From NCBI GenBank assembly GCA_009886625.1, contig QXZA01000018.1:62001-126000 (forward strand): 64,000 nt of DNA. The letters are read 5' to 3'. The notes below the pieces were generated by a model that did no database searches, was not told the DNA's origin, and saw only the letters and a list, made by a program, of their open reading frames with translations. Positions within the stretch are counted from its first letter, which is position 1; each line of letters opens with the position of its first letter. This DNA is from Flavobacteriaceae bacterium (GTDB lineage: Bacteria > Bacteroidota > Bacteroidia > Flavobacteriales > Flavobacteriaceae). This document shows positions 27,756 through 37,135 of this stretch, one piece after another. Position numbers and translations under genes: made by a program.

Positions 27756-29147
27756 ATGGCATCGCATTACGAAGCACCCATTAGAAAACCACTCGTCACT
27801 GGAGATAAGTCCTACCATGATGTAACTGTGGATGTAGCAGCTCCAGTTGAAGGGACGGCCAATAAGCAGTGGTGGATTGTTTTTGGAATTGCACTTACAG
27901 CATTTCTTTGGGGAGTGGGTTGTATTATATACACCATATCCACTGGAATTGGAACTTGGGGATTAAACAAGACCGTAGGTTGGGCTTGGGATATTACCAA
28001 TTTTGTATGGTGGGTAGGAATTGGACACGCAGGAACTTTGATATCTGCAGTACTGCTGTTATTTAGACAAAAGTGGCGTATGGCAATCAACCGTTCTGCG
28101 GAAGCGATGACCATCTTTTCAGTAATTCAAGCCGGATTATTCCCTATCATACACATGGGACGCCCTTGGTTGGCATATTGGGTATTACCAATTCCTAATG
28201 GTTTTGGATCTTTATGGGTGAACTTTAATTCCCCTCTTTTGTGGGATGTTTTTGCAATTTCCACTTACTTATCGGTTTCGTTAGTATTTTGGTGGACAGG
28301 TTTACTCCCTGACTTTGCAATGATTCGCGACCGAGCAGTAATGCCATTTCAAAAGAAAATTTATAGTCTGTTAAGTTTTGGATGGACAGGACGTGCTAAA
28401 GATTGGCAGCGTTTTGAAGAAGTTTCATTGGTTTTGGCTGGTTTGGCTACTCCCTTAGTACTCTCCGTTCACACCATTGTATCTTTTGACTTCGCAACCT
28501 CTGTAATCCCAGGATGGCATACTACCATTTTCCCTCCATACTTTGTTGCGGGAGCTATTTTCTCTGGATTTGCCATGGTGAATACTCTTTTGATTATTAT
28601 GCGAAAAGTATCGAATCTAGAGAATTATATCACTGTACAACATATAGAATTGATGAACATTGTAATCATGATTACAGGTTCAATAGTAGGGGTTGCATAT
28701 ATTACAGAATTGTTTATTGCCTGGTATTCTGGAGTGGAATACGAACAGTATGCTTTCTTGAACAGAGCAACTGGTCCTTACTGGTGGGCTTACTGGTCAA
28801 TGATGACTTGTAATGTGTTCTCTCCACAATTCATGTGGTTTAAAAAATTAAGAACAAGTATTATGTTCTCCTTCATTATTTCGATAGTGGTAAACATAGG
28901 GATGTGGTTTGAACGTTTTGTTATCATTGTAACTTCATTACACAGAGATTATCTTCCATCTTCATGGACGATGTTCTCACCAACCTTTGTTGATATTGGG
29001 ATATTCATAGGTACAATAGGATTTTTCTTTGTGTTGTTCTTATTGTATGCAAGAACATTCCCTGTCATTGCTCAAGCAGAGGTCAAAACAATATTAAAAT
29101 CTTCTGGAGAGAAGTATAAAAAATTAAGAGACGGTAATCATGAGTAA
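27756..29147 (+). CDS. actC: Alternative complex III subunit ActC (NrfD-like quinol-binding membrane protein)
   Basis: 463 residues with about ten hydrophobic segments. The NrfD/PsrC fold is evident from the conserved arrangement, including WWVGIGHAGTLISA (about 86-99) and GRPWLAYWVLPIP. In ACIII this subunit oxidises menaquinol near the periplasmic face with ActF as the paralogous partner. It lies 23 bases after actB, and its end overlaps actD by eight bases. Confidence 0.92.
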   Translation: MASHYEAPIRKPLVTGDKSYHDVTVDVAAPVEGTANKQWWIVFGIALTAFLWGVGCIIYTISTGIGTWGLNKTVGWAWDITNFVWWVGIGHAGTLISAVLLLFRQKWRMAINRSAEAMTIFSVIQAGLFPIIHMGRPWLAYWVLPIPNGFGSLWVNFNSPLLWDVFAISTYLSVSLVFWWTGLLPDFAMIRDRAVMPFQKKIYSLLSFGWTGRAKDWQRFEEVSLVLAGLATPLVLSVHTIVSFDFATSVIPGWHTTIFPPYFVAGAIFSGFAMVNTLLIIMRKVSNLENYITVQHIELMNIVIMITGSIVGVAYITELFIAWYSGVEYEQYAFLNRATGPYWWAYWSMMTCNVFSPQFMWFKKLRTSIMFSFIISIVVNIGMWFERFVIIVTSLHRDYLPSSWTMFSPTFVDIGIFIGTIGFFFVLFLLYARTFPVIAQAEVKTILKSSGEKYKKLRDGNHE

Positions 29148-29667
29148 CAAAGTAGTTCACGCACTTTACGATGATGACGATGTGCTTTTAAGCGCTGTCA
29201 AAGCTATTCGTTTAGATAAGCATCATATAGAAGAGGTGTATACCCCTTTTCCAGTACACGGTCTAGACAAAGCTTTAGGTCTTGAAGACACTCGTATCGC
29301 TATTATGGCATTTATATACGGCTGTATAGGTTTATGTGTTGCCGTTGCCATGATGAATTTTATCATGATCGAAGATTGGCCACAAAATATAGGAGGAAAA
29401 CCTAGCTTTTCATATTTAGAAAACATGCCTTCATTTGTCCCAATTATGTTTGAATTAACGGTATTTTTTGCAGCGCATTTAATGGTGATTACTTTTTATA
29501 TGAGAAGTAAATTATGGCCTTTCAAAAAAGCAGAAAATCCTAATCCCTTAACCACGGATGATAAATTTTTAATAGAAATTGAACTTCATGACAATGAGAA
29601 AGTGCTTACGGCACTTTTAAAGAAGTCAGGTGCAATAGATGTATCAATCATAGAAAAGCCAGAATAA
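29140..29667 (+). CDS. actD: Alternative complex III subunit ActD (DUF3341)
   Basis: 175 residues. An N-terminal cytoplasmic-type alpha/beta segment (VVHALYDDDDVLLSAVKAIR) is followed by two membrane spans (about 54-78 and 100-125) and a short soluble C-terminus. This is the DUF3341 family, a structural subunit of ACIII. The start codon lies within the last codons of actC and the stop abuts the actE ATG, so translation is coupled. Confidence 0.9.
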   Translation: MSNKVVHALYDDDDVLLSAVKAIRLDKHHIEEVYTPFPVHGLDKALGLEDTRIAIMAFIYGCIGLCVAVAMMNFIMIEDWPQNIGGKPSFSYLENMPSFVPIMFELTVFFAAHLMVITFYMRSKLWPFKKAENPNPLTTDDKFLIEIELHDNEKVLTALLKKSGAIDVSIIEKPE

Positions 29668-30216
29668 ATGAATTACAAAGGTGTTTTAGCGTTACTGATT
29701 CTTGTGTTAGGAATCCAATCGTGTTCAGACAACTCACGTCCGAATTACCAGTATTTCCCTAATATGTATGAGCCAGTAGGCTATGAAACATATGCAGATT
29801 CTGATGCATTTGCTAACGGTATTGAAGCACAGATCCCAGTTGAGGGTTCTATTGCTAGAGGTTGGGAGCCTTATGATTATCCTGACACGAATGAAGGATA
29901 TGAAGCTGCAAAAGTAAATTTGAATTCTACTATTGAAATCACTGATGCAAACCAAGCAAATGGTAAAGAACTATATGGTATTTATTGTGCAGTTTGTCAT
30001 GGAAATAAAGGCGATGGACAAGGAATTTTAATGACTAGAGAGAAATTTTTAGGAGTTCCGAGTTATGCCGACAGAGAAATTACTCCAGGGAGTATTTATC
30101 ATGTATTGATGTATGGTAAAAATGCAATGGGATCTCATGCTGGTCAAGTTAATGCTGAAGAGCGTTGGCAAATTGCGCAACATGTAATGGAATTAAGAAG
30201 TAAGCTTGTTAAATAA
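29668..30216 (+). CDS. actE: Alternative complex III subunit ActE, lipid-anchored monoheme cytochrome c
   Basis: 182 residues. The lipobox is LGIQSC (Cys19). The heme-binding CAVCH lies around residue 107, and the distal Met is probably in GKNAMGSH. The mature protein is a class I cytochrome c domain anchored in the outer leaflet of the inner membrane, acting as an electron exit from ACIII. It starts immediately after the actD stop and is followed by actF after 15 bases. Confidence 0.92.
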   Translation: MNYKGVLALLILVLGIQSCSDNSRPNYQYFPNMYEPVGYETYADSDAFANGIEAQIPVEGSIARGWEPYDYPDTNEGYEAAKVNLNSTIEITDANQANGKELYGIYCAVCHGNKGDGQGILMTREKFLGVPSYADREITPGSIYHVLMYGKNAMGSHAGQVNAEERWQIAQHVMELRSKLVK

Positions 30217-30231
30217 TATTAAGGAAATCGA

Positions 30232-31608
30232 ATGATGTATACCTTTCCAAATAAACTTAGAAATTTATCAATTGTCTTTATGATTGTAGGTTTCTTGGGA
30301 CTAACGTATGGTTTTTTAACTTCGCCAGCAACCATTGAGGAAGCAAAAGCTATGGTGGCTTCAAGCCACGGTGACGGACATGGAGAATCACATGAAACTT
30401 CTACAGAGAGTCATGCTGAAGATACAACACATGCTTCCTCAGAGAATCATCAGCTTGCTTCTCAAGATCATGGAGCTGCAACACATGAAGAAGGTCATGA
30501 CGCTAGCCATGATGAACATCTTTTTCATCAATTAAGCAATAAGCCTTGGGCTGCACTTTATGTAGCTGCTTTTTTCTTTTTCATGATTTCACTTGGTGTG
30601 TTAGCCTTTTATGGTATTCAACGAGCTGCGCAAGCTGGTTGGTCTCCTGTCTTATTCCGAGTCATGGAGGGAATCACAGGATATCTTCTTCCAGGCGGAA
30701 TAATTGTCATTGTTATCCTCGCTTTATCTGGAATGCATTTTAACCATTTGTTTATTTGGATGGATCCAGAGGTAGTTGCTCACGACAAGCTAATTGCAGG
30801 AAAAACAGGTTTTTTAAACCTTCCTTTTTTCTTGGTACGTGCTGTTTTCTTTCTTACGGGATGGTCATTGTACCGCTATTTTTCTAGAAAATTTTCACTT
30901 GCTCAAGACGAAGCTACAGACATCTCTAATCACAAAAAGAATTTTAGAATTTCGGCTGCATTTTTAGTTTTCTACATCGTAACAGAATCTATAATGTCAT
31001 GGGATTGGATTATGTCTATTGATCCACACTGGTTCAGTACATTATTCGGATGGTATGTATTCGCGAGTATGTTTGTTTCTGGAATAACTACTATTGCATT
31101 AGTTACAATATATCTAAAGTCAAAAGGATATTTGGAATTTGTAAATGATTCCCATATTCACGATTTAGGAAAATTCATGTTTGGGATAAGTGTCTTTTGG
31201 ACCTATCTGTGGTTTTCACAATTTATGTTGATTTGGTACTCTAATATTCCAGAAGAGGTAACTTATTTTATTACCCGTATTGAAGATTATAATTTACCCT
31301 TCTTTGGTATGGTAGTGATGAATTTTGTTTTCCCTCTTTTGATTTTGATGAATAGTGATTACAAACGAATCAATTACTTTATCGTTATGGCCGGTATAGT
31401 AATCATTTTAGGCCATTATATGGATGTATTTAATATGATTATGCCCTCAGCTGTTGGAGACCAGTGGTTTATTGGCGCTGCTGAAATAGGAGGATTTTTG
31501 TTCTTCTTGGGTCTATTCATATTTGTAGTATTCAAAGAGTTAACAAAAGCACCTTTATTGGCTAAAGGTGATCCTTATATGGGTGAAAGTGAGCGTTTTC
31601 ATTATTAA
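30232..31608 (+). CDS. actF: Alternative complex III subunit ActF (NrfD-like membrane protein)
   Basis: 458 residues. A first membrane span (about 13-32) is followed by a His/Glu/Ser-rich hydrophilic segment (about 43-95, many GHGESHE and HDEH-like stretches). About nine further spans follow. It is a paralogue of ActC with the NrfD fold, specific to ACIII. The His-rich insert is surface exposed and might bind metal; that is speculation from composition. Two ATGs are adjacent (30232, 30235). coxB begins 21 bases downstream. Confidence 0.9.
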   Translation: MMYTFPNKLRNLSIVFMIVGFLGLTYGFLTSPATIEEAKAMVASSHGDGHGESHETSTESHAEDTTHASSENHQLASQDHGAATHEEGHDASHDEHLFHQLSNKPWAALYVAAFFFFMISLGVLAFYGIQRAAQAGWSPVLFRVMEGITGYLLPGGIIVIVILALSGMHFNHLFIWMDPEVVAHDKLIAGKTGFLNLPFFLVRAVFFLTGWSLYRYFSRKFSLAQDEATDISNHKKNFRISAAFLVFYIVTESIMSWDWIMSIDPHWFSTLFGWYVFASMFVSGITTIALVTIYLKSKGYLEFVNDSHIHDLGKFMFGISVFWTYLWFSQFMLIWYSNIPEEVTYFITRIEDYNLPFFGMVVMNFVFPLLILMNSDYKRINYFIVMAGIVIILGHYMDVFNMIMPSAVGDQWFIGAAEIGGFLFFLGLFIFVVFKELTKAPLLAKGDPYMGESERFHY

Positions 31609-31629
31609 AAAATTTAATCGAAAAGATAA

Positions 31630-32694
31630 ATGAATGTTTTATTGATATTTTCTGTTCTTGTTTTAATCGCTATTGCGCTATGGCAAATCACAAAGATTTT
31701 TGAGCTATCTCAAGAAAAGAAAGTGAATACACAAGTGGCGAATGACAAGGATAACGACTTGAATGGAAAGCTAATGTTTGCCTTCCTAATTTTCATTTAT
31801 GTTTTAACGCTATACTCTTTCTGGGCATACAGTGATGTTTTATTACCAGAAGCAGCTTCAGAACATGGAGGAGATTATGATCAATTGATGTGGATTTCTT
31901 TTGCATTGATTTTCTTTGTTCAAACTATAACTCAGGCGTTACTTCACTATTTTTCATACAAATATCGCGGTGAGAAAGGCAAGAAAGCATTGTTTTATGC
32001 AGACAATGATAAATTAGAAATGATATGGACTATTATTCCTGTGATTACTTTAGCAGGGCTTATATTGTATGGTCTTTACACTTGGACAGATATCATGACT
32101 GTTGAAGAAAACGACGAGGCTTTGGTTGTTGAATTATATGCTCAGCAGTTTAATTGGAAAGCACGTTATGCAGGAGAAGATGGAGTTTTAGGAGATGCGA
32201 ATGTACGTTTCCTTCAAGACTTTGACGGAAAGAATTTAGTGGGTATTGATGCAACTGATCCTAATGGTTTTGATGATATTGTTGTTCAAGAATTGCATTT
32301 GCCAGTTGGTAGAGAGGTGATTTTTAAAATGCGTTCTCAAGATGTATTACACTCTGCTTATATGCCTCACTTTAGAGCTCAAATGAATTGTGTTCCAGGG
32401 ATGATTACTGAATTTGCATTTACACCGAAAACTACTACGGAGAAGATGCGATTAAATCCAGAAATGATTGCCAAGGTTAAGAAGATTAACAAAATCAGAT
32501 TGGAAAAAAGTAAAGAGTTAGTTGCCAGTGGCGATACTGCTTTAGATCCATACGAATTTGATTATCTTTTATTGTGCAATAAGATATGTGGTGCATCACA
32601 CTACAATATGCAGATGAAAATAATAGTAGAATCAGAAAAAGATTACACGAAATGGATTGCTGAGCAACAAACCTTTGCAGAAGTTATTCAATAG
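31630..32694 (+). CDS. coxB: Cytochrome c oxidase subunit II (CuA)
   Basis: 354 residues. Four hydrophobic segments lie in the first 170 residues, more than the usual two. They are followed by the cupredoxin domain with the CuA ligands: His in LHSAYMPHF and CNKICGASHYNMQM (Cys-x3-Cys-x3-His-x2-Met). It accepts electrons from cytochrome c or directly from ACIII and passes them to subunit I. It sits between actF and coxA in one transcription unit, consistent with the ACIII-aa3 supercomplex known from Flavobacterium johnsoniae. Confidence 0.93.
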   Translation: MNVLLIFSVLVLIAIALWQITKIFELSQEKKVNTQVANDKDNDLNGKLMFAFLIFIYVLTLYSFWAYSDVLLPEAASEHGGDYDQLMWISFALIFFVQTITQALLHYFSYKYRGEKGKKALFYADNDKLEMIWTIIPVITLAGLILYGLYTWTDIMTVEENDEALVVELYAQQFNWKARYAGEDGVLGDANVRFLQDFDGKNLVGIDATDPNGFDDIVVQELHLPVGREVIFKMRSQDVLHSAYMPHFRAQMNCVPGMITEFAFTPKTTTEKMRLNPEMIAKVKKINKIRLEKSKELVASGDTALDPYEFDYLLLCNKICGASHYNMQMKIIVESEKDYTKWIAEQQTFAEVIQ

Positions 32695-32717
32695 ATTAAA
32701 ACTTAAAAATTATAGAT

Positions 32718-34508
32718 ATGTCAACAGCAGCAGCGCAAGTACACGAAGAGGATCACGGGCATCATCACAAAGAAACCTTTGTAACTAAATATGTTTTTAG
32801 TCAAGATCACAAAATGATCTCTAAACAGTATTTGATTACGGGTTTATTCATGGGGATTATTGGTATAGCCATGTCTCTTTTATTTCGTTTACAACTGGCT
32901 TGGCCAGAACAACCTTTTGGAATTTTTGAAGTACTTCTTGGAAAGTGGGCACCAGATGGTGTTATGGATCCAAATGTCTATTTAGCTCTAGTTACTATTC
33001 ACGGAACCATTATGGTCTTTTTCGTATTGACTGCAGGTTTGAGCGGTACTTTTAGTAATCTCCTTATTCCGTTGCAAATTGGAGCACGTGATATGGCATC
33101 AGGTTTGTTAAATATGATTTCTTTTTGGCTGTTCTTTCTGTCAAGTGTAATCATGGTTTTTTCACTTTTTGTTGAAGCTGGTCCTGCAGCTGCAGGTTGG
33201 ACGATTTATCCTCCATTAAGTGCTTTACCTCAAGCACAACCGGGTTCTGGAACTGGAATGACCTTATGGCTTGTATCAATGGCAATTTTTATTGCCTCTT
33301 CATTGTTAGGATCTCTAAATTACATCGTTACTGTTATCAATCTTAGGACTAAAGGAATGAGCATGACTCGCTTGCCTTTAACAATTTGGGCATTCTTTGT
33401 AACGGCGATTATTGGTGTAGTATCCTTCCCTGTTTTGTTGTCTGCAGCCTTGCTTTTGATTATGGATAGAAGCTTTGGAACTTCTTTTTTCTTATCAGAT
33501 ATTTTTATTCAAGGAGAGGTCTTGCACTATCAAGGGGGGTCTCCTGTATTATATGAACACTTATTTTGGTTCTTAGGTCACCCAGAAGTATATATTGTAC
33601 TCTTACCCGCCTTAGGAATTACCTCAGAAATTATAGCAACAAATGCACGTAAACCAATTTTTGGCTATAGAGCAATGGTTGCCTCAATTTTAGCAATTGC
33701 ATTTTTGTCTACTATTGTTTGGGGACACCATATGTTTATTTCAGGTATGAATCCTTTCTTAGGATCTGTATTTACTTTCACAACCCTATTGATAGCCATT
33801 CCCTCCGCAGTAAAAGCGTTTAATTATATTACAACCCTATGGAAAGGGAACCTTCAATTGAACCCAGCAATGCTCTTTTCTATTGGTTTGGTTTCTACCT
33901 TTATCACTGGAGGGTTAACGGGTATTATTTTAGGAGATAGTACGTTAGATATTAATGTTCACGATACTTATTTTGTAGTGGCACACTTCCACTTGGTAAT
34001 GGGTATTTCAGCATTATATGGTTTGTTTGCCGGTGTATATCATTGGTTCCCAAAAATGTTTGGGCGCATGATGAATAAAAACTTAGGTTATTTTCATTTT
34101 TGGGTAACAGCTATCTGTGCTTATGGTGTCTTCTTCCCAATGCACTTTATTGGAATGGCAGGTTTACCAAGACGTTATTATACTAATACATCTTTCCCTT
34201 ATTTTGATGATTTAGCTGATATTAATGTATTAATCACTGTATTTGCTTTGGTTGCAGGGGCAGCGCAGTTAGTTTTCTTGTATAACTTCATTCACAGTAT
34301 GTTCTATGGTAAAGAAGCAGAAATGAACCCTTGGAAATCTAATACCTTGGAATGGACTGCTCCTGTAGAACATATGCACGGTAATTGGCCAGGAGAGATT
34401 CCACATGTTCACCGTTGGGCTTATGATTATTCAAAGCCAGGTTCTAAAGAGGACTTTATCCCACAACATATTCCTTTAATAGAAGGAGAAGAGGAATTAC
34501 AACATTAA
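32718..34508 (+). CDS. coxA: Cytochrome c oxidase subunit I (aa3-type)
   Basis: 596 residues with twelve or more membrane spans. Ligands are visible: the heme a His in TIHGTIMVFF; CuB and cross-linked Tyr block GHPEVYIVLLPALG, with the Glu that marks the A1-type D-channel; WGHHMF (CuB His pair); and HDTYFVVAHFHLVMG (heme a3 and heme a His). It reduces oxygen to water and pumps protons. It is the last gene of the act-cox unit; a strong terminator follows. Subunit III and heme A-related genes are 27 kb downstream at the window's right end. Confidence 0.95.
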   Translation: MSTAAAQVHEEDHGHHHKETFVTKYVFSQDHKMISKQYLITGLFMGIIGIAMSLLFRLQLAWPEQPFGIFEVLLGKWAPDGVMDPNVYLALVTIHGTIMVFFVLTAGLSGTFSNLLIPLQIGARDMASGLLNMISFWLFFLSSVIMVFSLFVEAGPAAAGWTIYPPLSALPQAQPGSGTGMTLWLVSMAIFIASSLLGSLNYIVTVINLRTKGMSMTRLPLTIWAFFVTAIIGVVSFPVLLSAALLLIMDRSFGTSFFLSDIFIQGEVLHYQGGSPVLYEHLFWFLGHPEVYIVLLPALGITSEIIATNARKPIFGYRAMVASILAIAFLSTIVWGHHMFISGMNPFLGSVFTFTTLLIAIPSAVKAFNYITTLWKGNLQLNPAMLFSIGLVSTFITGGLTGIILGDSTLDINVHDTYFVVAHFHLVMGISALYGLFAGVYHWFPKMFGRMMNKNLGYFHFWVTAICAYGVFFPMHFIGMAGLPRRYYTNTSFPYFDDLADINVLITVFALVAGAAQLVFLYNFIHSMFYGKEAEMNPWKSNTLEWTAPVEHMHGNWPGEIPHVHRWAYDYSKPGSKEDFIPQHIPLIEGEEELQH

Positions 34509-34528
34509 TAATTTCTCTTATAATGGAC

Positions 34529-34568
34529 AGCTCCTTATTCACTCCAGTGAATAAGGAGCTTTTGTTTT
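34529..34568 (+). terminator. Strong intrinsic terminator of the act-cox operon
   Basis: A perfect 15-base-pair stem, AGCTCCTTATTCACT with its complement, around loop CC, followed by TTTGTTTT. It marks the end of the eight-gene operon. The remaining about 140 bases before ruvB hold only the ruvB promoter element and a 23-codon frame that I do not accept as a gene. Confidence 0.92.
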
Positions 34569-34702
34569 CCCCCTTTTTTAAAAATATGTGAAGACATAGA
34601 TTATTTTAACGTCACTTCTTACATTTATTTAATTAAGACATAGAAAAATGGTTTTAGAAGTAGGTCGATTAAAGCAAGATTCATTTTTCGGTAAGAATGG
34701 AG

Positions 34703-34710
34703 TATCTTTG
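34703..34710 (+). promoter_or_regulatory. -7 promoter element of ruvB (TATCTTTG)
   Basis: An exact TAnnTTTG match ending five bases before the ruvB ATG at 34716, predicting a leaderless or very short-leader transcript. No -33 TTG at standard spacing. Confidence 0.5.
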
Positions 34711-34715
34711 AAAGA

Positions 34716-35735
34716 ATGAATGAAAATCTAGACCCTACTAATGAGCATTTTACTCCAGAGGAGCAAGACATAGACCGTGCGTTAAGGCCATTAAGTTTTG
34801 GCGATTTTGCTGGTCAAGATGCGATTTTAGAAAACTTAAAAGTTTTTGTTGAAGCGGCAAGGCAACGAGATGAGGCTTTAGATCACACCTTGTTTCACGG
34901 TCCTCCTGGTTTGGGAAAGACCACTTTGGCTCATATTTTAGCCAATGAATTACAAGTAGGTATCAAACTCACCTCTGGACCTGTATTGGACAAGCCTGGA
35001 GACCTGGCAGGTTTACTAACTAACCTTCAGCCTAGAGATATATTATTTATCGATGAGATTCACCGTCTGAGTCCTATTGTAGAAGAATATTTGTATTCTG
35101 CAATGGAAGATTATAAGATTGATATCATGATTGAATCTGGCCCTAATGCACGAACAGTTCAGATAAATTTGGAGCCATTTACTTTGGTGGGAGCCACTAC
35201 TCGTTCTGGACTTTTAACAGCTCCAATGCGGGCTCGTTTTGGAATTAGTAACCGATTGGAATATTATTCTACAGAATTACTTTCTACCATTGTAGAGAGG
35301 AGTTCAGAAATACTTAGTGTACCTATTGATCATGAGGCAGCGATTGAAATTGCAGGACGAAGTAGAGGAACACCAAGAATTTCTAATGCGCTGTTGCGAC
35401 GTGTTCGTGATTTTGCTCAAATTAAAGGGAATGGTACTATCGACATGAAAATCACTCAATTTGCTTTAAAAGCTTTACAGGTTGATGCCCATGGTTTGGA
35501 TGAAATGGACAATAAAATCTTAACCACTCTTATTGACAAGTTTAAAGGAGGCCCTGTAGGGATTACTACTTTAGCAACAGCCGTTTCTGAAAACGGAGAA
35601 ACCATTGAAGAAGTATATGAGCCTTTTTTAATCCAACAAGGCTTTATTGTTCGAACACCTAGAGGGCGGGAGGTCACGGAATTGGCCTACAAACATTTGG
35701 GGCGAATTAAAGGAAATCAAGGCGGACTGTTTTAA
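34716..35735 (+). CDS. ruvB: Holliday junction DNA helicase RuvB
   Basis: 339 residues. The motor of the RuvAB branch-migration complex. Walker A is GPPGLGKTT (about residues 63-71), Walker B is FIDEIHRL, sensor-1 is VGATTRSG and the arginine-finger region is PMRARFG. The C-terminal winged helix ends the protein ([16 protein letters not shown]). Length is typical. It is unlinked from ruvA, which is at 51843-52424. It is followed by queG after 14 bases, probably co-transcribed. Confidence 0.97.
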   Translation: MNENLDPTNEHFTPEEQDIDRALRPLSFGDFAGQDAILENLKVFVEAARQRDEALDHTLFHGPPGLGKTTLAHILANELQVGIKLTSGPVLDKPGDLAGLLTNLQPRDILFIDEIHRLSPIVEEYLYSAMEDYKIDIMIESGPNARTVQINLEPFTLVGATTRSGLLTAPMRARFGISNRLEYYSTELLSTIVERSSEILSVPIDHEAAIEIAGRSRGTPRISNALLRRVRDFAQIKGNGTIDMKITQFALKALQVDAHGLDEMDNKILTTLIDKFKGGPVGITTLATAVSENGETIEEVYEPFLIQQGFIVRTPRGREVTELAYKHLGRIKGNQGGLF

Positions 35736-35749
35736 TAGTTTCTTATTAA

Positions 35750-36679
35750 ATGCTTGAGCAAAAAGCAAAATATTCTAAAATAATAAAAGAAAAAGCCAAG
35801 GGCTTAGGATTTCTTTCTTGTGGAATTGCAAAGGCAGGTTTTCTACAAGAAGAGGCACCTAAATTAGAACAATGGCTTCAAGAAGGGAGACATGGGAAAA
35901 TGGCTTATATGGAAAACCATTTTGATAAACGACTTAATCCAACAGTGTTAGTACCAGGAGCAAAAAGCGTTGTTTCTCTATTGCTAAATTATCATACCGA
36001 AGAAAAACAGAGTGATCCTGAGGCTCCTAAAATTTCCACCTATGCATATGGTCAAGATTATCATACCGTCATTAAAGAAAAACTGACTCAATTGATGTTC
36101 CATCTTCGTGAGGAAATTGGGGAAATTGACGGCCGAGTTTTTGTGGATTCAGCACCAGTGATGGATAAGGCTTGGGCAAGAAAAGCTGGTCTGGGCTGGG
36201 TAGGAAAAAATACTAATTTGATTTCAAAACAAATAGGTTCATTTTTCTTTATTGCAGAACTCATAATTGACCTAGATCTAGAGTACGATCTCCCAGTTGC
36301 TGATCATTGCGGTAGTTGTACGGCCTGCTTGGATGCTTGTCCAACTGATGCGCTTACTGCCCCTTATCAAATTGATGGCAGTAAATGTATTTCATATGCA
36401 ACCATAGAACTAAAGGAGGCCATACCTGATACATTTAAAGATAAAATGGAAGGATGGGCTTTTGGTTGTGATATCTGCCAAACAGTTTGCCCATGGAATC
36501 GGTTTGCGACCCCCCATCAAGAAACAGCTTTTATTCCCAAAAAGGAATTGTTGGACTTAACCTTAAAAGAGTGGCATGAATTAACTGAAGAAACCTTTAA
36601 AAGAGTTTTTCAAAAAAGCGCTGTAAAACGCGCAAAGTTCACAGGATTAGAACGAAACATTAAGTTTTTATCTTTTTAG
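35750..36679 (+). CDS. queG: Epoxyqueuosine reductase QueG
   Basis: 309 residues. It performs the last step of queuosine synthesis, reducing epoxyqueuosine to queuosine in the tRNA wobble position, using a corrinoid and two [4Fe-4S] clusters. The cluster motifs are [12 protein letters not shown] and [11 protein letters not shown]. Upstream, [20 protein letters not shown] is the conserved family block. The C-terminus is short, as in most Bacteroidota homologues, without HEAT repeats. It is likely co-transcribed with ruvB. Its stop codon abuts a degenerate susD fragment, which marks a rearrangement junction. Confidence 0.95.
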   Translation: MLEQKAKYSKIIKEKAKGLGFLSCGIAKAGFLQEEAPKLEQWLQEGRHGKMAYMENHFDKRLNPTVLVPGAKSVVSLLLNYHTEEKQSDPEAPKISTYAYGQDYHTVIKEKLTQLMFHLREEIGEIDGRVFVDSAPVMDKAWARKAGLGWVGKNTNLISKQIGSFFFIAELIIDLDLEYDLPVADHCGSCTACLDACPTDALTAPYQIDGSKCISYATIELKEAIPDTFKDKMEGWAFGCDICQTVCPWNRFATPHQETAFIPKKELLDLTLKEWHELTEETFKRVFQKSAVKRAKFTGLERNIKFLSF

Positions 36680-37077
36680 AGGATTCTCTGAGACATAATC
36701 CTGATGATTTCGTTCCAGAAGCAATTCAAGGTGCCACTCGATCTGAATATACTACCACTACTAGTCCTGCTGAAAATTATAACGTAAAATAATATACTGC
36801 TGCTTGGAGTGATGCTTGCAAAGCAAGAAGAGCTGTACGATATGAAATGCGTTTGGAAACTGCAATGGAAGGAAATCGATTTTTTGATCTTCAAAGATGG
36901 GGTGTCCAATCTGAAGTACTCAATGATTACCTTTTGAGAGAATCTAAATATAGAGTTTACTTACAGTGGAAACAGTTTACGTCTCCTAAAAACGAATTCT
37001 ACCCCATTCCAACCTATGCGATTGAAAGATCATTCAAGGATTGGGAGCCAACTTTAACCCAAGATCCTAACTACTAG
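36680..37077 (+). pseudogene. susD C-terminal fragment with nonsense codon
   Basis: From 36697 to 37074, 126 codons align without gaps to the C-terminal 126 residues of the intact SusD at 41523-43277. By hand count 91 of 126 positions are identical (about 72 percent). One codon is TAA (36790-36792) where the intact gene has GAA, a single-base nonsense change. The N-terminal about 450 codons are missing, and the fragment starts within a few bases of the queG stop. Both copies end in AACTACTAGTAG. This is a decaying remnant of a former second SusD, left by deletion or unequal recombination at the queG-side edge of the locus. Confidence 0.93.
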
Positions 37078-37105
37078 TAGTTTTTGAGTTAATGATAACC
37101 AAAAC

Positions 37106-37135
37106 CACAGTGAACTCTTTCACTGTGATTTTTTT
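37106..37135. terminator. Bidirectional terminator between susD remnant and lacI-type gene
   Basis: CACAGTGAA and TTCACTGTG form the stem, with an A-rich 5' flank and a run of seven T on the 3' side. It serves the minus-strand regulator gene and probably once served the lost susD copy. Confidence 0.8.

Noticed and set aside
34648-34719. A 23-codon frame whose TGA overlaps the ruvB ATG
   Set aside because: Too short to judge, and the best ruvB promoter box lies inside it, so the main ruvB transcript would not contain it.
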